Below the pieces are notes generated by a model that worked only from the letters and a program-made list of their open reading frames with translations, ran no database searches and was not told the DNA's origin. Shown piece after piece: positions 1 through 5,797 of a stretch of 6,389 bases of DNA. Location of the stretch: NCBI GenBank assembly GCA_944391275.1, contig CALXSZ010000072.1:1-6389 (forward strand). Reading direction: 5' to 3'. This DNA is from an uncultured Syntrophomonadaceae bacterium (GTDB lineage Bacteria > Bacillota > Syntrophomonadia > Syntrophomonadales > Syntrophomonadaceae). A program made the position numbers and the translations under genes. Every line of letters starts with the position of its first letter. Positions within the stretch are counted from its first letter, which is position 1.

Positions 1-810
1 AATTAATTGTTTATTTTTTATAGCGTCCATTCCTAATAAAGTGGAGGGCAAACCAAGCGCATCCATAATTGATTGAGGCGTTGTTCCTGGACCGATGATG
101 TAAACAACATCTTTCTTCATGTTCTCAATCATTTCCTGCGCAATTCCAACTAATTCGCTGCGCTCAGAATAACCGCCCGATTTCATGCTTTGTATATAAT
201 TGCGAAATTCAGGTACTTTTAAATAGCCATATAATTTTGCCATTACCCGACCCTGTCGAAAAGCTTCTTCGTCAATATCCATGACTTCCCCTTCACGGCA
301 GCGAACCATTTCTTCCCGACAGAAAGAAGCGGCTGCTTTTCCTGCATTTTGCGGGTTGATTGCATAAACGGCCGAATGAATTTTGACGCCGGCCGGAATG
401 CCAATAACGGGGATAGAAAGACCAACGGCTTCGCAAATATTTCGGGCTGTACCATCGCCTCCGGCAAACATGAGTAAGTCGATTTCCTGCTTTTGCATCG
501 ACTGAGCGATGGTAATCGTGTCAATAGCAGTTGTGGACTCAGAAGAAATTTCTCCTATAATCGAATAGGGAAGATTTACTAAGTTTGCAGCGAATTCGCC
601 CATGTTCTTGGGCGCTACGAGAAGTTGGAAATCTTCTGGTTGGACAGATTCTTTTAAAGCTTTTAACGCCATAGCCCCTCTTAGAGGGGATTCAGATTTT
701 GCACCTTTTTCTTTGGCTAGGGCTTGGATGGTTTCTCCGTCACTACCCTTCAAACCGACCCGTCCCCCTAGACCGGCAACCGGATTAACAATAAAACCAA
801 TTTTTTTCAT
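1..810 (-). CDS. ATP-NAD kinase-like protein, COG3199 type (3' end cut by window)
   Basis: The reading frame is open from the ATG at 810-808 to the left edge, giving 270 codons without a stop, so the C-terminus is missing. The start is fixed by a 4-bp ATGA overlap with the upstream permease stop and by an AAGGA motif about 9 bases before it, suggesting translational coupling. The N-terminus (IGFIVNPVAGLGGRVGLKGS, residues 4-23) is typical of COG3199 predicted ATP-NAD/polyphosphate kinases. The NAD-kinase/diacylglycerol-kinase-fold nucleotide motif GGDGT is at residues 117-121, followed by GIPAGVKIHSAV at 137-148. The family is cytosolic, and many members are annotated only by similarity to NAD kinase (AcoX of acetoin clusters is one). 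The true phosphate acceptor is unknown. Its place as fourth gene behind a glycine riboswitch suggests a role in glycine or one-carbon metabolism, perhaps NADP supply. That role is inference. The family call is fairly secure, the substrate is not. Confidence 0.85.
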   Translation of the reverse strand, partial: MKKIGFIVNPVAGLGGRVGLKGSDGETIQALAKEKGAKSESPLRGAMALKALKESVQPEDFQLLVAPKNMGEFAANLVNLPYSIIGEISSESTTAIDTITIAQSMQKQEIDLLMFAGGDGTARNICEAVGLSIPVIGIPAGVKIHSAVYAINPQNAGKAAASFCREEMVRCREGEVMDIDEEAFRQGRVMAKLYGYLKVPEFRNYIQSMKSGGYSERSELVGIAQEMIENMKKDVVYIIGPGTTPQSIMDALGLPSTLLGMDAIKNKQLI

Positions 811-2168
811 TCAAAACGGTCCTTTTCTTCCTGTTGAAGCTCGGAGACGTCGCTTAAGGGTTTCATGGGGGATTTAAAGCCTTTTGTCCAAATAAACATA
901 TAGACCAAACCAATCCCTAACCAGACAAAACCAATGAGCTTGGCAGAGTTTGAAAGGCTAAGCCAAACAACGATACAAGCTAGAAAGCCCAATCCCGGTA
1001 AAATCAGATATTTAAGCATTTCACTTCCAGACCGCGCTTTTTTGCGTACGAAGAAATGAACAATGACCGATAAGTTGACTAAAATGAAAGCGAAGATACC
1101 GCCAAAATTAATAAGTGGAAATAGATCGCCTAAAGACATATTACATCCAACTAAACAGATCAACGTGATCAATAAGACATTATAAACCGGAACGCCTTTT
1201 TTGTTTTGATATCCAAAGATTTTCTTGGGCAGTACGCCGTCACGGCCCATTCCATATAGAAGACGGGTTGCGCCGGCAATCATGTCCAACGAAAACGCAT
1301 AAGCGCAAACCACCTGAGCAATACTGAAAACATTCGCCATGGTTTGTCCGCCGGCCGCTAGCGCAACGTCCAGAAAAGCGGAATCTGCGTTGGAAAAAGC
1401 GGTGTAGTCCGGGAATAAACATTGTCCCAGATAGGACATGGCTAAGAAGATCACCATCATGATTAAACAAGTGAGGATGGTGGCCCGCGGTAAATTCTTT
1501 TGGGGATTTTTGATGTCCTCTACGAGATTTGTAATGCCGTCGAACCCCAAAAAGGAAAAACATGCAATCGCGGTTCCTGCGAGAATTAACTGGAGATCAA
1601 AAGTCTCGGGGTTGTATAGACCTAGAGAGCTGAAGCCTAAACCAACGCCATCATTCAACGCGCCGCAAGCAACAACAACAAAGTATACAACAACACCGAA
1701 GCCTAAAGCGGTAATAATATTATTAACCGTTGCAATACTCTTGATTCCCATCAGATTCATCAAGCAAACCAAGATAATCGAAACCACGACAATGACCCAA
1801 TACGAAGTTGAACTGCTGAAGCCGAATAATTCTTGCGCATAAACGGCCAATATTACAAAGTTCATCACCGGAAAAAGTACATAATCCATTAAGATGCCCC
1901 ATCCGGTCATGAAACCAAGAGAAGGGTTAATGCCGTTGGCTACAAAGGTGTACGAAGAACCGGCTCGCGGAAATTCCGCGCCCATGGCGCCGAAACTCCA
2001 AGCTGTAAACGTCATCGGAATTGCCGCCAGTAAGTAACAAATGGCCATGTGGCCCATTGAAATGGGTTGTACGGTACCATAAATAGCGACGGGCGCAATC
2101 GGGAAAATTAATCCAATTCCAAATAAAATGGCCGAAAACAACCCGAGTTTTTTTTGATTCGTATTCAT
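807..2168 (-). CDS. APC-superfamily amino acid permease, 12 predicted membrane segments
   Basis: This 453-residue integral membrane protein belongs to the amino acid-polyamine-organocation superfamily (COG0531, resembling the PuuP/PotE branch). About 12 hydrophobic segments can be read, with the first at roughly residues 9-32 carrying the broken-helix glycines (LFGIGLIFP). Family signatures are FPRAGSSYTFV (66-76), the GWGILMDY segment (89-96), FSFLGFDGITNLVEDIKNP (204-222) and TRLLYGMGRDGVLPKK (301-316). The C-terminus is a short charged cytoplasmic tail. The ATG at 2168 follows GAGGAGAG at 2172-2179. The stop overlaps the next start by ATGA. It lies 52 bp after gcvPB in the same glycine-riboswitch operon, so import of glycine or a precursor amino acid is the natural guess. 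The substrate cannot be read from the sequence. Length and motif order are normal and there is no sign of damage. Confidence 0.92.
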   Translation of the reverse strand: MNTNQKKLGLFSAILFGIGLIFPIAPVAIYGTVQPISMGHMAICYLLAAIPMTFTAWSFGAMGAEFPRAGSSYTFVANGINPSLGFMTGWGILMDYVLFPVMNFVILAVYAQELFGFSSSTSYWVIVVVSIILVCLMNLMGIKSIATVNNIITALGFGVVVYFVVVACGALNDGVGLGFSSLGLYNPETFDLQLILAGTAIACFSFLGFDGITNLVEDIKNPQKNLPRATILTCLIMMVIFLAMSYLGQCLFPDYTAFSNADSAFLDVALAAGGQTMANVFSIAQVVCAYAFSLDMIAGATRLLYGMGRDGVLPKKIFGYQNKKGVPVYNVLLITLICLVGCNMSLGDLFPLINFGGIFAFILVNLSVIVHFFVRKKARSGSEMLKYLILPGLGFLACIVVWLSLSNSAKLIGFVWLGIGLVYMFIWTKGFKSPMKPLSDVSELQQEEKDRFE

Positions 2169-2171
2169 ATT

Positions 2172-2211
2172 TCTCTCCTCTTTATTTTACAATTGATTTT
2201 TTCTCCTCAAA
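2172..2211 (-). promoter_or_regulatory. Doubled Shine-Dalgarno-like motif before the permease
   Basis: The 52-bp gap between gcvPB and the permease contains GAGGAGA twice, about 30 bases apart. The copy nearer the ATG at 2168 is correctly spaced and is the working ribosome binding site. The distal copy is followed about 10 bases later only by TTG TAA, a start codon directly followed by a stop, so it encodes nothing. It may be a ribosome standby site or chance purine richness. No hairpin or promoter is evident in this gap. Confidence 0.35.
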
Positions 2212-2220
2212 ATATATTGG

Positions 2221-3801
2221 TTACTTTATTTCTTTCATGGTTCCTTTGGCGATGCGTTTTTGTAGTTGTCGCCAAGTAACCGCGATTTTATCAAAATCAT
2301 TGATTTCGTCTACAAGAATATTGTGAATCGGGGCGTTATGAGGCGCTTGGCGGATCAATTCCGGTTCTTCATAACATTCCCGGGAAACTTCTTTTAGGAT
2401 CGCAACGTATTCATCTAAATCGTCTTTACTGTTGGATTCCGTGGGTTCTAATGTAAAAGGTTCTGGAACAATGTGAGGGTGGTGTGATTGCCAGTAATGT
2501 TCTAGACCAAAATCTACAATTCGTTTTGAAACATCCATCGTGCCAAATCCTGTTTCTTCTTTTAACGGCTCCCAACTGTAACGACATTGCTCGAGACGAC
2601 GTTTGCCAGGAGCATAATAAATTTTTACCCCGCGAATTTCGCTGATTTTTTTCATGAGATATTGATTATTTAAGACCGAACAAATGGCGGCCTCTTTTAA
2701 ACCTTCCGCGCCCATTTGCATAATCCACATATACGCGCGTACAACAACATGAACGTTTCCCATAAAAGAGCGAACTTTTCCAATACTTTGCGGACAGTCG
2801 TAATCCAAATAATAACGTCGACCGTCGTATTCTACCCGTGGAACCGGTAAGAAAGGTTTTAAGAATTCACGAACGCCCAAAGCACCGCAACCTGGACCCA
2901 TTCCACCATGAGGGGAAGAAAAAGTTTTATGAAGATTATAATGAATCAAATCAAATCCGGCTTCTTTGGCTCGGGTGATTCCCATCATCCCGTTCACATT
3001 CGCTTGATCATAATAACATAAAGCGCCTACTTCATGGGCGGCGTCTACGTATTCCTTGATGCGTGGATTGAAAATTCCTGTATCTTCCGGATTGGTTACA
3101 AAAATGGCTGCGGTTTTCGGAGAAAGCGCGGCTTTTAACGCCTCTAAACTGGGAATCCCGTTTTCATCCGGCATTAAAGTGATAACTTTGTAGCCGGCAG
3201 TAGCGGGAGCACCTGCGTCGCAAGGATGCGAGAAGATCGTGGTAATAATTTCATCTCGCTGCGTATCTCCCCTCGATTCATGATAGGCTCGAACCACGCA
3301 GGCGCCTTCATAACAAGCCGCGGCACCGCCGCCTGCATGGAAACAGAAAGCGTCCATTCCGGAAATCTCATTGACCATTTCTTCCGTTTTTTTGTAGACT
3401 TCTAAGATTCCCTGAATGGTTGATTCGTCTTGCAGGGGGTGGACGTCGACTAAATTCGGATTTTGCGCTACCAGGTGTTCCTGCACTTTCGGGCTGTATT
3501 TCATCGTACAAGTTCCCTGACTAATGTCGGGCGTTACGTCCATGCCTAGAATTTCTTGGGTGAGACGCATATAATGACGATTAACCCGCGTTTGATGGAC
3601 TTCCGGAAGAGCGGGAGCTTTTTTGCGCCGCATCGTTTCCGGAAGCGCGTCCACTCCATTTCCTACCTCGGCAACCACGCCTTCAGCAGGGGAGGGGACC
3701 AATATTCCGCGCTGACCGGGAACGCTTAGGTCAAAAATGATTTCTTCATCCCATTTGGCTTCGTGAAACTGTCTGAGATGGGTAGTATAATCTCTTTTCA
3801 T
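2221..3801 (-). CDS. gcvPB: Glycine decarboxylase (P-protein) subunit 2, divergent GcvPB
   Basis: This 526-residue fold-type I PLP enzyme subunit is expected to pair with GcvPA to decarboxylate glycine and pass the aminomethyl group to the lipoyl arm of GcvH. Family anchors in order are RHYMRL (75-80), GTCTMKYSPK (96-105), HPLQDESTIQG (121-131), RAYHESRGD (171-179), YYDQANVN (263-270), the PLP-lysine block NLHKTFSSPHGG (289-300, Lys292), FLPVPRVE (317-324), GNVHVVVRAY (348-357) and EPTESNSKDDLD (452-463). Changes from the usual family sequence are HAGGGAAACYEG for the PAAGAHGE region, SHPCDAGAPATA (191-202) for AHGTNPASA, GGMGPG for GGGGPG, and CRYSW where a HEFV-like block is normal. It is longer than the usual roughly 490 residues, with about 15 extra C-terminal residues and a changed segment near 400-450. 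It starts 2 bp after the gcvPA stop, with GGGAGG inside the gcvPA end as its ribosome binding site. The family is secure; strict glycine specificity is less so. Confidence 0.9.
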   Translation of the reverse strand: MKRDYTTHLRQFHEAKWDEEIIFDLSVPGQRGILVPSPAEGVVAEVGNGVDALPETMRRKKAPALPEVHQTRVNRHYMRLTQEILGMDVTPDISQGTCTMKYSPKVQEHLVAQNPNLVDVHPLQDESTIQGILEVYKKTEEMVNEISGMDAFCFHAGGGAAACYEGACVVRAYHESRGDTQRDEIITTIFSHPCDAGAPATAGYKVITLMPDENGIPSLEALKAALSPKTAAIFVTNPEDTGIFNPRIKEYVDAAHEVGALCYYDQANVNGMMGITRAKEAGFDLIHYNLHKTFSSPHGGMGPGCGALGVREFLKPFLPVPRVEYDGRRYYLDYDCPQSIGKVRSFMGNVHVVVRAYMWIMQMGAEGLKEAAICSVLNNQYLMKKISEIRGVKIYYAPGKRRLEQCRYSWEPLKEETGFGTMDVSKRIVDFGLEHYWQSHHPHIVPEPFTLEPTESNSKDDLDEYVAILKEVSRECYEEPELIRQAPHNAPIHNILVDEINDFDKIAVTWRQLQKRIAKGTMKEIK

Positions 3802-3803
3802 GT

Positions 3804-5216
3804 CTATTCCCTCCCTGCTAAAATTTCTTCTAAAGCAATGGCTAAACGATCCATCGCGCCTTTGGTCGTGAGTTCAGTTGCGCAATAGAGCGCGCATTGT
3901 CCCAGCTCGGGGAAATCTTGTGAAAGATCAACGCCGCCGAAAATTTCATACGAAAGAAGCGCCTGATTGATTTGAGCGACGGTTTTCCCAGTTTGGTTGA
4001 AGTCCACGACGAATTCTTTGAAGAAAGGCGCCGTAAATCGTATGCGAATTCCCGGAATTGTCGCTAATTTTTTAGCCGCGTACTGGCTGTTCGTCATAAT
4101 GGTGTTTCCGACTTCTTCCATTCCCTGCGGCCCCATGAGAGAAAGATAGACTGCCACAGGCGCCATCCAGAGATTATTTTGGGTGCCGGTAAATTCTTTT
4201 CCTTTTTCACGTAAAGCGTAGTGGGTTCGTTCAATCAGAACAACCGTATAACCAACTTCGCCTGGAACAACCGTATCGGTTACGCCGTCCACCAATTCTT
4301 TAAATTCCTGAATGTATTTCATTTCATCCAAACTGGCGATATAGCCTGCTTGGCCTCCGCCGCAATGCAGATGCAGACCGACGCTATGCAGATCGCCAAC
4401 CCCGATGGTTGCGCCGTAATTTGCGGGAGCTTCCATGACGCCTAAACTGATCGGATCTGCATAAACAATAAATTCTGATCCGTTTTCTCGGGCTAAACGG
4501 CCAATTTCCCCGCCGTTACTTTCGATGATTCCTAAATAATTCGGATTTTCTATCAATACCGCCGAAACATCTGGATCCAGTTTCGTTTTCAGATCCGACA
4601 GGTCGATTTGTCCTGTGACAGGATCGTAATTCACTAAAACAATTTCTAATGCGTTTTCCGAATGCACCGAATGAAGATAATTTTCCACGAGCTGTAGATT
4701 TTGAGGCGTCATATTTCGCGGCAATAGAACCTTTTTACGACCGTTTATTCGATTCGCCATACAAAGCGCTGTGGCGGCTGCCTGTCCGCCGCAATGGCAA
4801 GGAACGGTTAAGAAATCCATTTCCAACAATTCCGCCATCAAACTTTGATATTCAAAAAAGATTTGATATTTTCCGTGATCGGCCCACGTTTCTGCTCCAT
4901 AACACGTCAAAAGTTCCCCGCGAGAAGCAATTTCATCACAGACGGCTGGGACGTAATGTTGCGCGCACCCGGCTCCCTTAAAATTGTCATAGTCGTTGCA
5001 ATTGACATTTTTGGATAAAATGCGTTCCATATGGCGTTTTATCCCCGCCTCATCCCGAATGGGTTCCGGAAGCTGAAGATTACCTGTAAAGCGCAAACTT
5101 TCCGGGATTTCTTCATATAAATCCATGACGTCCTTCGCCCCAACATAATCGAGCATTTCCCGTTGGATCTCGGGAACAGAATTGGGTATGTAAGGAAAAA
5201 CCGTTTTTTTAGTCAT
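3804..5216 (-). CDS. gcvPA: Glycine decarboxylase (P-protein) subunit 1, divergent GcvPA
   Basis: This 470-residue protein has the fold of the subunit that pairs with GcvPB and lacks the PLP lysine itself, as expected. The N-terminus matches GcvPA (FPYIPNS at 7-13, then a LYEEIPESLR segment near 33-42). Other anchors are GAGCAQHYVPAV (81-92), FFEYQSLMAELLEMD (120-134), NGRKKVLL (158-165), ENPNYLGIIE (223-232), VYLSLMGPQGMEEV (356-369) and PFFKEFVVDF (397-406). The usual YQPE-SQGT segment is replaced by CYGAETWADHGKYQ (105-118), the MYDGATA segment by CHCGGQAAATA (140-150), the SFGGPYLG segment by LHCGGGQAGY (283-292), and the NICTNQAL segment by GTQNNLWM (344-351). It is slightly longer than the typical roughly 450 residues. 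The ATG at 5216 follows AAGGAGAG at 5223-5230 with normal spacing. It is first in the operon, directly behind the glycine riboswitch and terminator. Family confidence is high; the substituted motifs leave room for an altered substrate. Confidence 0.9.
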   Translation of the reverse strand: MTKKTVFPYIPNSVPEIQREMLDYVGAKDVMDLYEEIPESLRFTGNLQLPEPIRDEAGIKRHMERILSKNVNCNDYDNFKGAGCAQHYVPAVCDEIASRGELLTCYGAETWADHGKYQIFFEYQSLMAELLEMDFLTVPCHCGGQAAATALCMANRINGRKKVLLPRNMTPQNLQLVENYLHSVHSENALEIVLVNYDPVTGQIDLSDLKTKLDPDVSAVLIENPNYLGIIESNGGEIGRLARENGSEFIVYADPISLGVMEAPANYGATIGVGDLHSVGLHLHCGGGQAGYIASLDEMKYIQEFKELVDGVTDTVVPGEVGYTVVLIERTHYALREKGKEFTGTQNNLWMAPVAVYLSLMGPQGMEEVGNTIMTNSQYAAKKLATIPGIRIRFTAPFFKEFVVDFNQTGKTVAQINQALLSYEIFGGVDLSQDFPELGQCALYCATELTTKGAMDRLAIALEEILAGRE

Positions 5217-5261
5217 AATTTCTCTCCTTAAATAAAAAAATCATTTCCCTTTCACGTTTCA

Positions 5262-5285
5262 GACGCAGCTACGATCGACTACGTC
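5262..5285 (-). other. Leader hairpin between terminator and gcvPA
   Basis: On the minus strand GACGTAG and CTGCGTC form a 7-bp stem (one G-U pair) around a 10-base loop, in the leader after the terminator and about 45 bases before the gcvPA start. There is no U run, so it is not a second terminator. It could stabilise the read-through transcript, be a processing site, or have no role. Confidence 0.35.
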
Positions 5286-5292
5286 AAAACAT

Positions 5293-5315
5293 AAAAAAAA
5301 GGCCGTTAAGGCCTT
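5293..5315 (-). terminator. Intrinsic terminator, riboswitch expression platform
   Basis: On the minus strand AAGGCC, a TTAAC loop and GGCCTT form a 6-bp GC-rich stem followed by an unbroken run of T (8 in all). It lies about 25 bases after the glycine aptamer and before the gcvPA ribosome binding site, the usual place for transcription attenuation. Known gcv riboswitches of Bacillota are ON switches, so glycine binding is expected to suppress this terminator. The competing antiterminator is not clear from the sequence. Confidence 0.85.
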
Positions 5316-5340
5316 ACAGGAAATGACATAACTTATTGCA

Positions 5341-5423
5341 GCTCCGTCCTTTTGCCTGAGAGATTAAGCGAATTCATCATCCGCCGTACACCTTCGGCTC
5401 CCGCATAGGGTCTCTCCAGAGAA
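5341..5423 (-). ncRNA. Glycine riboswitch, single aptamer (gcvT motif)
   Basis: Read on the minus strand, the segment contains the diagnostic blocks of the glycine aptamer: CTCTGGAGAGACC at the 5' side, GAGCCGAAGG in the middle, and AATCTCTCAGGCAAAAGGAC at the 3' side, closing with GGAG, which can pair with the initial CTCT as P1. GAGAGA and TCTCTC supply P2. Only one aptamer is present. The inferred transcription start lies about 15 bases upstream, so there is no room for a preceding aptamer or 'ghost' aptamer, and just a short AT-rich stretch separates it from the terminator. It senses free glycine and controls the gcvPA-gcvPB-permease-kinase operon. The aptamer blocks resemble the first aptamer of tandem switches. 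Confidence 0.95.
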
Positions 5424-5445
5424 ATATTTTCATCTAAACAAATGC

Positions 5446-5474
5446 ATCATAGAATATAAAGCAACGCTTGTCAA
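5446..5474 (-). promoter_or_regulatory. Sigma-A type promoter of the gcv operon
   Basis: On the minus strand a perfect -35 (TTGACA, 5474-5469) is separated by exactly 17 bases from a 5/6 -10 (TATGAT, 5451-5446). Transcription would start near 5439, placing the glycine aptamer about 15 bases into the transcript. The promoter is close to consensus, fitting control mainly at the riboswitch/terminator step and not at initiation. No operator palindrome is evident over it. Confidence 0.88.
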
Positions 5475-5507
5475 TCACTTTTCTACAAAAAGAGATATTT
5501 TTTGTTG

Positions 5508-5545
5508 ATTCTGGGGAAATTCTAGTTCTTTCCAGAATTTTTTTT
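5508..5545 (+). terminator. Orphan intrinsic terminator pointing towards manA
   Basis: On the plus strand ATTCTGGGGA (5508-5517) pairs with TTTCCAGAAT (5529-5538) in a 10-bp stem with two G-U pairs and an 11-base loop. It is followed by eight T, one A and four T. The reverse strand has no T run after the stem, so it acts only rightward. No plus-strand gene lies upstream in the window, so it either ends an unannotated RNA or antisense transcript, or sits in the 5' leader of manA as an attenuator. Confidence 0.7.
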
Positions 5546-5635
5546 ATTTTACAGTTTGAAAAAAATTTGGATTAATTCTTTTGCAGTGCTTCCGCATATA
5601 TAGGAATAAGCGCATATTCTTTCCGATTTTTCGAT

Positions 5636-5674
5636 TTCGATATATTCGATATAGAAGAAAAAATAGAAGAAAAA
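5636..5674. repeat. Two adjoining short tandem repeats
   Basis: TTCGATATA occurs twice in direct succession (5636-5644 and 5645-5653). Overlapping its end, the 12-base unit ATAGAAGAAAAA also occurs twice in succession (5651-5662 and 5663-5674), followed by GAAAAA. All copies are exact. They lie about 125-160 bases before manA. They may be simple replication-slippage repeats or regulator sites. Confidence 0.75.
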
Positions 5675-5797
5675 GAAAAATTTCATTTCTAAAAAACAAT
5701 AAAAAATAATCATGTGTAAAAAAGTGCGCATCAGGAATATTAATAAGGAAAAAAGTATTGAAAACCCCAAAATATCAAAGTAAAGGAGCCGAAGGAT

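Larger units (their letters stand above)
5475..5797. other. AT-rich divergent intergenic region
   Basis: This 323-bp gap separates the gcv promoter from manA. It holds a right-pointing terminator (5508-5545), two adjacent short tandem repeats (5636-5674) and the manA ribosome binding site (AAAGGAG, 5782-5788). It is strongly AT rich with long A and T runs. No convincing protein-coding gene is present and I could not find a close-to-consensus promoter for manA. The best rightward -10-like element is TATAAA at 5455-5460, lying inside the gcv promoter spacer and without a good -35. Confidence 0.6.

Noticed and set aside
675..689. Perfect 15-base odd palindrome (7-1-7) in the kinase gene
   Set aside because: It lies within conserved coding sequence (Ser-Pro-Leu-Arg-Gly) with no T run or promoter nearby, and a window of this length can carry such a palindrome by chance.
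602..877. Plus-strand open frame across the kinase/permease junction
   Set aside because: It lies opposite two well-supported genes, spans their overlap, and has no recognisable motifs.
1438..1842. Plus-strand open frame of 134 codons inside the permease
   Set aside because: It is the antisense shadow of membrane-segment codons. It has no family resemblance and an unusual Lys/Thr/Ile composition.
1966..1980. Perfect 15-base odd palindrome (7-1-7) in the permease gene
   Set aside because: It coincides with the conserved Glu-Phe-Pro-Arg-Ala codons of the family signature, so coding constraint and chance explain it.
2169..2220. Possible leader peptide or internal promoter between gcvPB and the permease
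   Set aside because: The distal GAGGAGA is followed only by TTG TAA, and there is no -35/-10 pair or terminator hairpin in the 52 bases.
4649..4981. Plus-strand open frame inside gcvPA
   Set aside because: It is a shadow frame; the minus-strand GcvPA translation explains the sequence fully.
5549..5770. Minus-strand open frame of 73 codons rich in Phe, Ile and Tyr
   Set aside because: It starts with TTG, has no ribosome binding site in register, and its composition simply reflects the AT-rich intergenic sequence and purine repeats read on the other strand. It also faces the gcv promoter without a promoter of its own.
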